Origin: Halobacteriales archaeon QS_9_67_15
GTDB lineage: Archaea; Halobacteriota; Halobacteria; Halobacteriales; Haloarculaceae
Assembly: GCA_003023165.1 (NCBI GenBank)
Contig: PXSD01000115.1
Location: 1 to 5,315 of the forward strand
Reading direction: 5' to 3'
DNA: 5,315 nt
In this document: piece after piece, positions 1 to 5,315 of the stretch
Layout: each line of letters starts with the position of its first letter
How positions within the stretch are numbered: position 1 is the first letter of the stretch
Program-made: the position numbers and the translations under genes
Notes under the pieces: model-generated
The model's database searches: none
What the model was told of the DNA's origin: nothing
Seen by the model: the letters and a program-made list of their open reading frames with translations, nothing else

Positions 1-132
1 GTCACGCAGGTCGAGTTCGTCGCCGAGCAGGCCTTCGGTCTGACCGAAGACCGCACCGACCACGTCACTGCGCTCGACCACCCCGCTGGTCCTGATGTCC
101 GCGTGAACGAGATATTTCGCTGAATCGTACAT
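1..132 (-). CDS. dnaG: Archaeal DnaG-like primase / exosome subunit, N-terminal part
   Basis: The minus strand encodes 44 codons from ATG at 132-130 to the window edge, with no stop. The peptide begins MYDSAKYLVHADI and continues through VVERSDVVGAVFGQTEGLLG, which I recognise as the conserved N-terminus of archaeal DnaG. In archaea this protein carries a bacterial-type TOPRIM primase domain, but it is best known as a poly(A)-binding subunit of the RNA exosome; a primase role is also reported. The TOPRIM domain lies outside the window. The start is set by family alignment: the MYDSAKYL-type beginning is where haloarchaeal homologues start. No TATA box lies about 27 nt upstream, so unlike its neighbours this gene probably has a 5' leader. 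It is transcribed divergently from the DUF3311-SSS operon. Only the N-terminus is visible, but identification is fairly secure. Confidence 0.93.
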   Translation of the reverse strand, partial: MYDSAKYLVHADIRTSGVVERSDVVGAVFGQTEGLLGDELDLRD

Positions 133-141
133 TGGTGAACT

Positions 142-156
142 GCCCCCGACAGGGGC
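142..156 (-). other. Small GC hairpin just upstream of dnaG
   Basis: GCCCC (142-146) and GGGGC (152-156) form a perfect 5-bp inverted repeat around a 5-nt loop. It ends 9 nt before the dnaG start codon, so in a dnaG mRNA with a leader it would sit where ribosomes load. It could modulate translation, or be chance in GC-rich DNA. The inverted repeat is seen; the role is inferred. Confidence 0.3.
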
Positions 157-174
157 GTGATGGTGATGGTGAAT
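157..174. repeat. Short hexamer tandem repeat
   Basis: GTGATG occurs twice in tandem (157-162, 163-168) followed by the near copy GTGAAT (169-174). It lies in the dnaG 5' region between a hairpin and a palindrome. It is non-coding as far as can be seen, and such a repeat could vary in copy number by slippage. No function is assigned. Confidence 0.5.
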
Positions 175-179
175 GTCCG

Positions 180-199
180 TCCATGAACGGTCTCATGGA
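180..199. promoter_or_regulatory. Perfect 7-6-7 inverted repeat, possible operator
   Basis: TCCATGA (180-186) and TCATGGA (193-199) are exact reverse complements separated by 6 nt (ACGGTC). A 20-bp dyad of this shape is typical of a dimeric winged-helix or helix-turn-helix regulator site. It lies in the divergent dnaG/DUF3311 region, close to where transcription of dnaG would start from the candidate TATA boxes at 207-236, so a bound protein would most naturally affect dnaG. It could equally be an RNA stem in the dnaG leader. The symmetry is observed; the operator role is inference. Confidence 0.4.
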
Positions 200-204
200 A
201 CTAG

Positions 205-236
205 TCGTAACTTGTCACTGGAACACTGTAATATCT
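205..236 (-). promoter_or_regulatory. Candidate dnaG promoter region
   Basis: Read on the minus strand this stretch contains two weak TATA-like elements: ATATTAC (235-229) and GTTACGA (211-205), the latter preceded by an A-rich BRE-like GACAA. With usual archaeal spacing they would start transcription near 205 or 181, giving a leader of about 50-75 nt before dnaG. Neither matches the consensus strongly, and the choice between them cannot be made by eye. Confidence 0.3.
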
Positions 237-319
237 GCCGATACCACCGTTTTCGTGCTATCACTACGAACGCACGGCAACCAATCGGCCTGAGGCGCGA
301 TCAGACACGCTAGGTTGAA

Positions 320-332
320 GAGATATTATTTT
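320..332 (+). promoter_or_regulatory. Upstream TATA-like element of the DUF3311-SSS operon
   Basis: An AT-rich block, TATTATTTT (324-332), preceded by TTGAAGAGA, stands out in GC-rich surroundings. Transcription would start near 352, giving a leader of about 40 nt before the GTG at 396. It may be a second promoter for the operon, or simply AT-rich spacer, because a better placed element lies at 359-370. Confidence 0.35.
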
Positions 333-358
333 CGATTGACCGAACCATTCGCACTCGA

Positions 359-370
359 CGAAAGGTTAAC
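359..370 (+). promoter_or_regulatory. BRE/TATA promoter for the DUF3311-SSS operon
   Basis: CGAAAGG (359-365) followed by TTAAC (366-370) resembles the haloarchaeal BRE plus TATA arrangement. The TTAA core is centred about 28 nt upstream of the GTG at 396, the distance expected when the transcript begins at or next to the start codon. It therefore supports a leaderless mRNA and the GTG start at 396. Confidence 0.55.
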
Positions 371-395
371 CAGTCTGTAGACGAACACGCGGTGT

Positions 396-617
396 GTGAG
401 CGAGCGGATACGTCTGATCGGGTGGTCGGTCGCGGCAGTCGTGCTCGCGGCGCTGTCGGTCCCGTGGTTTCTCTGGGGGACGGACACCGTCGCGGTCGGT
501 CTGCCGGTGTGGGTCTGGTGGCACGTCGGCTGGCTCTGCCTGACCGCGGTCGCCTTCTGGGTCTTCACGCGAACCGCGTGGGGGCTCGGAGTCGAGGGGG
601 TGGGCGGCGATGGCTGA
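396..617 (+). CDS. DUF3311 small membrane protein (SSS transporter partner)
   Basis: This encodes a 73-residue protein with two predicted membrane helices, about residues 6-27 and 33-57, and a short glycine-rich tail. The segment GLPVWVWWHVGWLCLTAVAF matches the second-helix pattern of DUF3311 proteins as I know them. Members of that family are commonly encoded just before a sodium:solute symporter and are thought to be an accessory subunit, much as YhdT accompanies PanF in bacteria; no biochemical role is established here. The GTG start at 396 is chosen because it lies about 28 nt after the TTAA promoter core. In-phase alternatives are few, and GTG at 392 or 394 is out of frame. The stop (615-617) lies inside the symporter gene, an 8-nt overlap that implies co-transcription and coupled translation. 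Confidence 0.8.
   Translation: MSERIRLIGWSVAAVVLAALSVPWFLWGTDTVAVGLPVWVWWHVGWLCLTAVAFWVFTRTAWGLGVEGVGGDG
594..602 (+). promoter_or_regulatory. Shine-Dalgarno-like site for the symporter gene
   Basis: GAGGGGGTG resembles the GGAGGTGA anti-SD complement and ends 7 nt before the ATG at 610. It lies within the end of the DUF3311 gene, as expected for an internal operon cistron, and supports 610 as the symporter start. Confidence 0.5.
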
Positions 618-2076
618 GGTCGGGCTCCAGGTCGGTATCATCCTCGGCTACGTGGCAGTGGCGCTGGCAATCGGCGTCGTCGCCTATCGACTGACCGAGC
701 GGTCCGCCGAGGACTACTACCTGGCCTCGCGCACGCTCGGGACCGTCGTGCTCCTGTTCACGACGTTCGCGACGCTCCTGTCGGCGTTCACGTTCTTCGC
801 CGGGCCGAACATCAGCTACGGCGCTGGCCCGGAGTGGATCCTCGTCATGGGGCTGATGGACGGCGTCATCTTCGCTGTCCTCTGGTACGTGCTGGGCTAC
901 AAGCAGTGGCTCGTCGGGAAGGCGAACGGCTACGTCACGCTCGGAGAGATGCTCGGTGACCGATTCGGGTCGGTCGGGTTGCGCGTGCTGGTCGCCGCGA
1001 TCAGCATCTTCTGGCTGTTCCCCTACGTGATGCTCCAGCAACAGGGCGCGGGCACGGCTATCGAAGCGCTGACCGGCGGCGCGGTCCCCTACTGGGCCGG
1101 TGCCGGTGGGCTCACCCTGTTCATGATCGCCTACGTCGCCCTTTCGGGGATGCGCGGCGTCGCCTGGACCGACACGCTGCAGGGCGCGTTCATGCTCGTG
1201 ATGGTCTGGGTCGCGTTCGTCTGGGTCGCCAGCGCGGCCGGCGGCGTCGGGAGCGCGACCGCGACGCTGGGCGACGTGGAGGGGAACTTCCTCGCGCTCG
1301 GTGGTGGCCTCTACACGCCCCAGTACGTCCTCTCGACGGCGGTCTCGATCGCGTTCGGCATCACGATGTTCCCGCAGGTCAACCAGCGCTTTTTCGTCGC
1401 CGAGTCGAAAGCGGTCATCAAGCGGACGCTCCCGCTGTGGCCCGTACTCGTTCTGCTGCTGTTCGTCCCCGCGTTCATGCTCGGCGCGTGGGCGAAGGGA
1501 CTGGGCATCCAGGCCGGGCCGCAGGAGAACGTCCTCCCGCTGCTGCTCGCGGAGTACACGCCCGCGTGGTTCGCCGCGCTCGTCGTCGCGGGCGCGATGG
1601 CCGCGATGATGAGTTCGAGCGACTCGATGCTGCTCTCGGGGTCGTCCTATTTCACCCGGGACCTCTACCGCCCGCTCGTCGAGGAGGCAACGGAACAGCG
1701 CGAGGCGTTTCTCGGTCGCGTGGGCGTCGCCGTCTTCGCCACCCTCTCGTTCGTCGCGAGCCTGTTCCAGCCCGCGACGCTGCTGGAGATCGGCGACACC
1801 GCGTTCGGCGGGTTCGCACAGCTCGCCCTCCCCGTCGGGGTCGCGCTCTACTGGCCGAAGACGACTCGCTGGGGCATGTACGCCGGCGTCGGCGGGAGTC
1901 AGCTGTTCTACCTCGCCAGCGTCTTCCTGGCCGTCGTCCCCCGGAGCTATCTCGGCGGCTGGTCCTCCTCCGTGGTCGGGATAGTGGTCGGACTGGTCGT
2001 GACCGTCGGCGTCTCGCTGGTCACGAGCGCCAGCGCGGCGGCGGACGCCTCGGTGTATGCGACCGGCGCTGACTGA
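610..2076 (+). CDS. Sodium:solute symporter (SSS family)
   Basis: A 488-residue polytopic membrane protein, the usual length for the SSS (SLC5/PutP-like) family of Na+-coupled importers. About 13 hydrophobic segments are visible, roughly at residues 6-26, 44-64, 77-97, 122-142, 159-179, 187-207, 236-256, 276-298, 319-339, 368-388, 396-415, 420-443 and 450-472. Family landmarks are GVAWTDTLQGAFML (183-196), FPQVNQRFFVAES (254-266), and SSSDSMLLSGSSYFTRDLYRP (335-355). In the last, Ser335-Ser336 align with the Na2-site pairs of vSGLT (Ser364-Ser365) and PutP (Ser340-Thr341), so sodium coupling looks intact. Substrate cannot be told from sequence; the DUF3311 partner and overall look recall pantothenate- or organic-acid-type members. 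It overlaps the DUF3311 gene by 8 nt and has an SD-like site 7 nt upstream. The gene looks complete and undamaged. Confidence 0.92.
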   Translation: MAEVGLQVGIILGYVAVALAIGVVAYRLTERSAEDYYLASRTLGTVVLLFTTFATLLSAFTFFAGPNISYGAGPEWILVMGLMDGVIFAVLWYVLGYKQWLVGKANGYVTLGEMLGDRFGSVGLRVLVAAISIFWLFPYVMLQQQGAGTAIEALTGGAVPYWAGAGGLTLFMIAYVALSGMRGVAWTDTLQGAFMLVMVWVAFVWVASAAGGVGSATATLGDVEGNFLALGGGLYTPQYVLSTAVSIAFGITMFPQVNQRFFVAESKAVIKRTLPLWPVLVLLLFVPAFMLGAWAKGLGIQAGPQENVLPLLLAEYTPAWFAALVVAGAMAAMMSSSDSMLLSGSSYFTRDLYRPLVEEATEQREAFLGRVGVAVFATLSFVASLFQPATLLEIGDTAFGGFAQLALPVGVALYWPKTTRWGMYAGVGGSQLFYLASVFLAVVPRSYLGGWSSSVVGIVVGLVVTVGVSLVTSASAAADASVYATGAD

Positions 2077-2090
2077 CCACGACGGCGTAT

Positions 2091-2104
2091 CGGGCGTCCG
2101 CCCG
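2091..2104 (+). terminator. Hairpin after the symporter gene, possible terminator with the T run
   Basis: CGGGC (2091-2095) and GCCCG (2100-2104) form a 5-bp stem with a 4-nt loop, starting 14 nt after the symporter stop. A run of five T follows at 2124-2128. Archaeal terminators depend mainly on T runs, so this pair could end the operon transcript. The T run is also part of the next gene's TATA box, so the assignment is weak. Confidence 0.25.
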
Positions 2105-2123
2105 GAGGTGACGAGTCTCCTGG

Positions 2124-2131
2124 TTTTTATA
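2124..2131 (+). promoter_or_regulatory. TATA box for the CARF-like regulator gene
   Basis: TTTTTATA is the closest match to the haloarchaeal TATA consensus in the window. It is centred about 27 nt before the ATG at 2155, so transcription should begin within a few nucleotides of that codon. No SD-like sequence lies between, consistent with a leaderless mRNA. Confidence 0.7.
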
Positions 2132-2154
2132 CGCCGCGGCGTCACGTACCGGAC

Positions 2155-3057
<903 letters not shown>

Positions 3058-3194
3058 CGATGGACCGACGGCGTCAGAGCATCATCTCCGGCGTGGGGGT
3101 GGTATTCGTCGCTCGCCGACGAAAGCTCGACCGGGAGTAGTCCCACCCACACTACCCGATCCCCCCGATCCGCCGCCGACCCAGAGGCGGACTG

Positions 3195-3210
3195 CGTCCA
3201 AACCTGTATG
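3195..3210 (+). promoter_or_regulatory. Promoter for the 2Fe-2S protein gene
   Basis: CGTCCAAACC is followed by TGTATG (3205-3210), a degenerate BRE plus TATA pair. Its centre is about 27 nt before the ATG at 3235, the same spacing seen at the neighbouring promoters. An upstream in-frame ATG (3208) lies inside this element, which argues for the downstream start. Confidence 0.45.
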
Positions 3211-3234
3211 CCGATGGTTTCCGTACGGTCGGGT

Positions 3235-3576
3235 ATGCCCAGGGTCCAGTACGGCGACCGGACGGTCGAGTGCGACCGCGAGGCGATCCTCCGCGACGCG
3301 TTGCTCGACGCCGGGGTCCTCCCGCACAACGGGGGCGCGAAGCAGCTCAACTGTCGCGGCAACGGGACCTGTGGGACCTGTGCCGTCGCGGTCGAGGGGG
3401 AGACGAGCGACCGGACGCGGCGGGAACGGTGGCGGCTGGACTTCCCGCCCCACGACGCCGACTCGGGACTTCGGCTCGCCTGCCAGACACGCGTCGAAGG
3501 CGACCTGTCCGTCGAGAAATTCCCCGGCTTCTGGGGCCAACACGTCGATCAGCCGCCGGTGACCGAGGGGGAGTAG
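3235..3576 (+). CDS. Plant-type 2Fe-2S ferredoxin-like protein
   Basis: A 113-residue soluble protein of the beta-grasp 2Fe-2S ferredoxin type. The cluster-binding cysteines are Cys40, Cys46, Cys49 and Cys83: the loop NCRGNGTCGTCAVAVEG (39-55) gives C-x5-C-x2-C, and LACQTRVEGDLSV (81-93) supplies the fourth ligand. An extra Cys13 near the N-terminus is unlikely to be a ligand. The protein should carry single electrons between a reductase and some oxidoreductase; no partner is encoded next to it. The N-terminal strand (PRVQYGDRTVECDR) begins immediately after the chosen Met, and the promoter-like element at 3195-3210 fits this start. In-frame ATGs at 3208 and 3214 would add only nine or seven residues without family character. 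The first cysteine spacing is one residue longer than the C-x4-C of classic chloroplast ferredoxins. A 177-nt gap separates it from the regulator gene, so it is probably transcribed alone. Confidence 0.85.
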   Translation: MPRVQYGDRTVECDREAILRDALLDAGVLPHNGGAKQLNCRGNGTCGTCAVAVEGETSDRTRRERWRLDFPPHDADSGLRLACQTRVEGDLSVEKFPGFWGQHVDQPPVTEGE

Positions 3577-3657
3577 CGCCGATGACCGACGGCGAACAGC
3601 ACTGGCGAACGACGGCGAGTAGTGTCCGGTCGGAGGTGCGGACGGCTACCACGATGA

Positions 3658-3672
3658 CGTAAGAGTTATTTT
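3658..3672 (+). promoter_or_regulatory. BRE/TATA promoter upstream of valS
   Basis: CGTAAGA (3658-3664) fits the BRE pattern C-R-N-A-A-N-T except the last base, and TTATTTT (3666-3672) is a good TATA box in GC-rich DNA. The predicted start of transcription is near 3695, coinciding with the ATG at 3696. It is the only convincing promoter between the ferredoxin gene and valS. Confidence 0.6.
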
Positions 3673-3695
3673 CACGCCTCGTTGACTCTCTACTG

Positions 3696-3785
3696 ATGAC
3701 AGGGCCGTTCGACGGGACCGACGCTCGCGCTGCGAACGAGCCCCCGCGTTCAGTACCCGACGCCACACGCGTAGGGGCCTCTTAG
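3696..3785 (+). CDS. Possible 29-codon leader ORF
   Basis: The ATG at 3696 lies about 27 nt after the TATA box centre, so a leaderless transcript would begin at this codon. The product would be 29 residues (MTGPFDGTDARAANEPPRSV then PDATRVGAS), with no recognisable domain, no membrane segment and no cysteine. Both of its valine codons are GTA, an uncommon choice here. Its TAG stop (3783-3785) falls at the loop and 3' arm of the hairpin at 3774-3789. It could be a regulatory leader peptide for valS, a small protein, or an accident of an open frame below a real promoter. Position is the only evidence; I cannot show that it is translated. Confidence 0.3.
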   Translation: MTGPFDGTDARAANEPPRSVPDATRVGAS

Positions 3786-3789
3786 CCCC
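3774..3789 (+). promoter_or_regulatory. Leader hairpin 1 (GGGGC/GCCCC stem)
   Basis: GGGGC (3774-3778) pairs with GCCCC (3785-3789) around the loop CTCTTA. A ribosome finishing the 29-codon ORF would cover and melt it, as its stop codon is inside. The stem arms are identical to those of the second hairpin at 3909-3927, so the two could exchange partners. Confidence 0.4.
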
Positions 3790-3852
3790 ACCACAATCCC
3801 CATTCTGACGCCGCGTTCGCACCGTGCAGCCGACCATCACCGATACAGACCT

Positions 3853-3954
3853 ATGGACGACACCGAAGACACGACAGGCCGCACGCATCGACCGCACGCA
3901 CCGACAGTCGGGGCCGGATCAGCCCCGGCACACGAGAGAGGTGCGTCGCGATGA
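3853..3954 (+). CDS. Possible 33-codon ORF overlapping the valS start
   Basis: The ORF runs from ATG at 3853 to TGA at 3952-3954 and would give 33 residues starting MDDTEDTTGRTHRPHAPTVG, rich in Thr, His and Arg, of no recognisable family. Its stop overlaps the valS ATG as ATGA (3951-3954), the classical arrangement for translational coupling. It has no promoter of its own and no obvious ribosome-binding site. It may be a coupling ORF, the remains of an older N-terminus, or chance. Confidence 0.25.
   Translation: MDDTEDTTGRTHRPHAPTVGAGSAPAHERGASR
3909..3927 (+). promoter_or_regulatory. Leader hairpin 2, next to the valS ribosome-binding site
   Basis: CGGGGC (3909-3914) and GCCCCG (3922-3927) form a perfect 6-bp stem with a 7-nt loop (CGGATCA). 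The stem ends 10 nt before the GAGGTG site for valS, close enough to influence ribosome access. It contains the same GGGGC/GCCCC arms as hairpin 1. Confidence 0.4.
3938..3943 (+). promoter_or_regulatory. Shine-Dalgarno site for valS
   Basis: GAGGTG, within the purine run AGAGAGGTG, ends 7 nt before the ATG at 3951. A real SD site fits an mRNA with a leader, unlike the leaderless neighbours, and supports 3951 as the start. Confidence 0.6.
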
Positions 3955-5315
3955 GTACCGACAGCGAATCCGAAAGCGCCGACGCGGAAGCGGACAGCAC
4001 GCCCGAGTCCGACGACGCGCTCCCCAGCGAGTACGACCCCCGACACGGCCTTCAGCATCGACACACCGCCGCCGACGGTCTCCGGCGACCTCCACATGGG
4101 CCACCTCTACCAGTTCACCCTCCAGGACTTCGTCGCCCGCTACCACCGGATGGCCGACCCCGCCGTCTACTTCCCGTTCGGCTACGACGACAACGGCATC
4201 GCGTCCGAACGCCTGACCGAGCGCGAACTCGGCATCCGCCACCAGAACTTCACGCGGCGGGAGTTTCAGGAGAAGTGCCGCGACGTCTGTGCGGACTACG
4301 AGAGCGCGTTCACCGAAGACGTCCAGTCGCTCGCGGTCTCTATCGACTGGGACAACACCTACAAGACCATCGAGCCGCGCGTCCAGCGGATCTCACAGCT
4401 CTCGTTCATCGGTCTGTACGAGCAGGGCCGCGAGTACCGCCAGCGCGCGCCGACGATCTGGTGTCCCAACTGCGAGACGGCCATCTCACAGGTCGAACAG
4501 GAGGACAGGGACAAACACACGAAGTTCAACGACATCGATTTCGACCTGCTGGAGACCAGTGAGGGGCCGGCCGACGACGACGCCACTCTCACCATCTCGA
4601 CGACACGACCCGGCGACGGTCCCTCTCTTCGGGCAGGAGGTCCCGATCATCGCCGACGAGCGGGTCGACATGGAGACCGGCAGCGGCATCGTCATGTCCT
4701 GTACGTTCGGCGACCGGAACGACATCGAGTGGTACCAGGCCCACGACCTGCCGCTCCGGATCGCCATCGACGAGTCGGGCACCATGACCGGTCTCGCCGG
4801 CGACTACCAGGGCGTGACCACCGAGGAGGCCCGCGAGGCCATCATCGAGGACTTGGACGAGGTCGGCGCGCTCGTCGAGAGCCGCGACCACGACCACACC
4901 GTCCAGGTCCACGAGCGCTGCGGGGTCGAGGTCGAGTATCTCGTCACCGAGCAGTGGTACGTCGAGATGCTCGACAAGACCGACGAGTACCTCGAAGCAG
5001 GCCGCGAGATGGACTGGTACCCCGAGAAGATGTTCACCAGGTACCGGCACTGGATCGAGGGCCTGGAGTGGGACTGGTGTATCTCCCGCCAGCGCGACTC
5101 CGGCATCCCGATTCCGGTCTGGTACTGCGACGACTGCGGCGAGACGATCATGGCCGAGAAGGCAGCCCTCCCCGTCGACCCGCTCTCGGACGACCCGCCG
5201 GTCGACACCTGCCCGGAGTGCGGCGGGAGTGACTTCAGCCCGGAGGAAGACGTCTTCGACACGTGGGCCACCTCGTCGCTCACGCCGCTGGTCAACGCCG
5301 GGTGGGACTGGGACG
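3951..5315 (+). pseudogene. valS: Valyl-tRNA synthetase with two frame-breaking internal deletions, 3' end outside window
   Basis: ValS charges tRNA-Val with valine in the cytoplasm and hydrolyses mischarged threonine in its CP1 editing domain. Coding similarity runs through three frames. Block A (3951-4040) gives 30 residues, an acidic tail ending LPSEYDP. Block B (about 4039-4611) gives 191 residues: SIDTPPPTVSGDLHMGH with the HIGH-type motif HMGH at 4093-4104, FPFGYDDNGIASERLTE, the CxxC motif WCPNCETAIS (from 4459), and ISTTRP. Block C (about 4613-5315) gives 234 residues: VPLFGQEVPIIADERVD, GSGIVMSCTFGD, LEWDWCISRQRDSGIPIP, two CxxC pairs and DVFDTWATSSLTPL. The catalytic KMSKS motif would lie beyond the window. 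At each junction about 25 family-conserved residues are absent and the frame shifts. Translation from 3951 would stop at 4562 in nonsense, so no working enzyme is possible as written. Either this is a decaying, perhaps redundant copy, or the assembly is wrong at both points; the rest looks under normal constraint. Confidence 0.88.

Larger units (their letters stand above)
3577..3950 (+). other. Long leader-like intergenic region before valS
   Basis: This 374-nt stretch holds no conventional gene. It contains, in order: a 26-codon ORF (3582-3662) that I do not believe; a good promoter (3658-3672); a 29-codon ORF starting at the predicted transcript start (3696-3785); a hairpin overlapping that ORF's stop (3774-3789); about 60 nt without visible structure; a 33-codon ORF (3853-3954) ending in an ATGA overlap with valS; a second hairpin (3909-3927); and an SD-like site (3938-3943). 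If the promoter serves valS, the leader is about 255 nt, long for a haloarchaeon, where most mRNAs lack leaders. No tRNA-like fold, T-box or known riboswitch motif was found. Confidence 0.5.

Noticed and set aside
3060..3140. 26-codon ORF starting 2 nt after the regulator stop
   Set aside because: It has no ribosome-binding site, is arginine-rich and resembles nothing known; it is most likely chance.
3133..3144. GGGA-GTAG-TCCC hairpin between the regulator and 2Fe-2S genes
   Set aside because: A 4-bp stem without a T run is too weak to call a terminator in GC-rich DNA.
3208..3234. Nine-residue N-terminal extension of the 2Fe-2S protein
   Set aside because: The extension has no family similarity and its ATG lies inside the likely promoter; ATG 3235 has the expected leaderless spacing.
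3582..3662. 26-codon ORF starting 5 nt after the 2Fe-2S protein stop
   Set aside because: It has no recognisable features, and its end runs into the promoter at 3658-3672; it is probably an accidental open frame.
3700..3800. tRNA-like GTTCGA motif in the valS leader
   Set aside because: No acceptor, D or anticodon stems could be built around it.
3694..3808. Possible box C/D RNA: TGATGA near 3695 and CTGA at 3805-3808
   Set aside because: The boxes are about 110 nt apart, too far for a standard archaeal C/D RNA, with no convincing internal C'/D' boxes or terminal stem seen.
4041..4562. Continuation of the valS start frame to a stop at 4560-4562
   Set aside because: After 4040 this frame becomes Pro/Arg/His-rich nonsense while ValS sequence continues in another frame, so it is the consequence of the first break and not a separate protein.
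4612..5232. Continuation of the second valS frame to a stop at 5230-5232
   Set aside because: It is arginine-rich nonsense after TTRP; genuine ValS sequence is in the neighbouring frame.

Overview
The window looks like chromosomal DNA from a halophilic archaeon (class Halobacteria). Coding GC is high, third positions are mostly G or C, soluble proteins are rich in Asp and Glu, and several promoters place a TATA-like box about 27 nt before the start codon, the pattern of leaderless haloarchaeal mRNAs. The gene families present (archaeal DnaG, a DUF3311 plus SSS transporter pair, an HFX_2341/DUF6293-type regulator, a plant-type 2Fe-2S protein and a valyl-tRNA synthetase) also fit. No CRISPR array, insertion sequence, tRNA or rRNA was seen.

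Layout. Positions 1-132 (minus strand) hold the first 44 codons of dnaG. Positions 133-395 are a divergent intergenic region with a short hairpin, a hexamer repeat, a perfect 7-6-7 inverted repeat and candidate promoters on both strands. Positions 396-2076 hold a two-gene operon: a small two-helix DUF3311 membrane protein overlapping a 13-helix sodium:solute symporter. Positions 2155-3057 encode a 300-residue regulator with a CARF-like N-terminal domain and a winged-helix C-terminus, behind its own leaderless promoter. Positions 3235-3576 encode a small 2Fe-2S protein. Positions 3577-3950 are a long leader-like region with a good promoter, two very short ORFs and two hairpins with identical stems. 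From 3951 to the window edge lies a valyl-tRNA synthetase gene whose reading frame is broken twice.

The broken valS is the most striking item. The protein continues convincingly in three successive frames (3951-4040, 4039-4611, 4613-5315). At each junction a conserved block of roughly 25 residues is missing: one between the N-terminal EYDP and the strand leading to the HIGH motif, the other just after the TTRP motif of the editing domain. Both losses shift the frame in the same direction, and both left edges share the sequence ACGACCC. This is either a decaying (perhaps redundant) valS copy or a pair of assembly errors; the sequence alone cannot decide.

Apart from DUF3311-SSS, the genes look independently transcribed and functionally unrelated. 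The second notable element is the region before valS: a promoter aimed at a 29-codon ORF whose stop lies inside a hairpin, then a 33-codon ORF whose stop overlaps the valS start as ATGA. This could be a translational or attenuation-type control leader, but that is inference.
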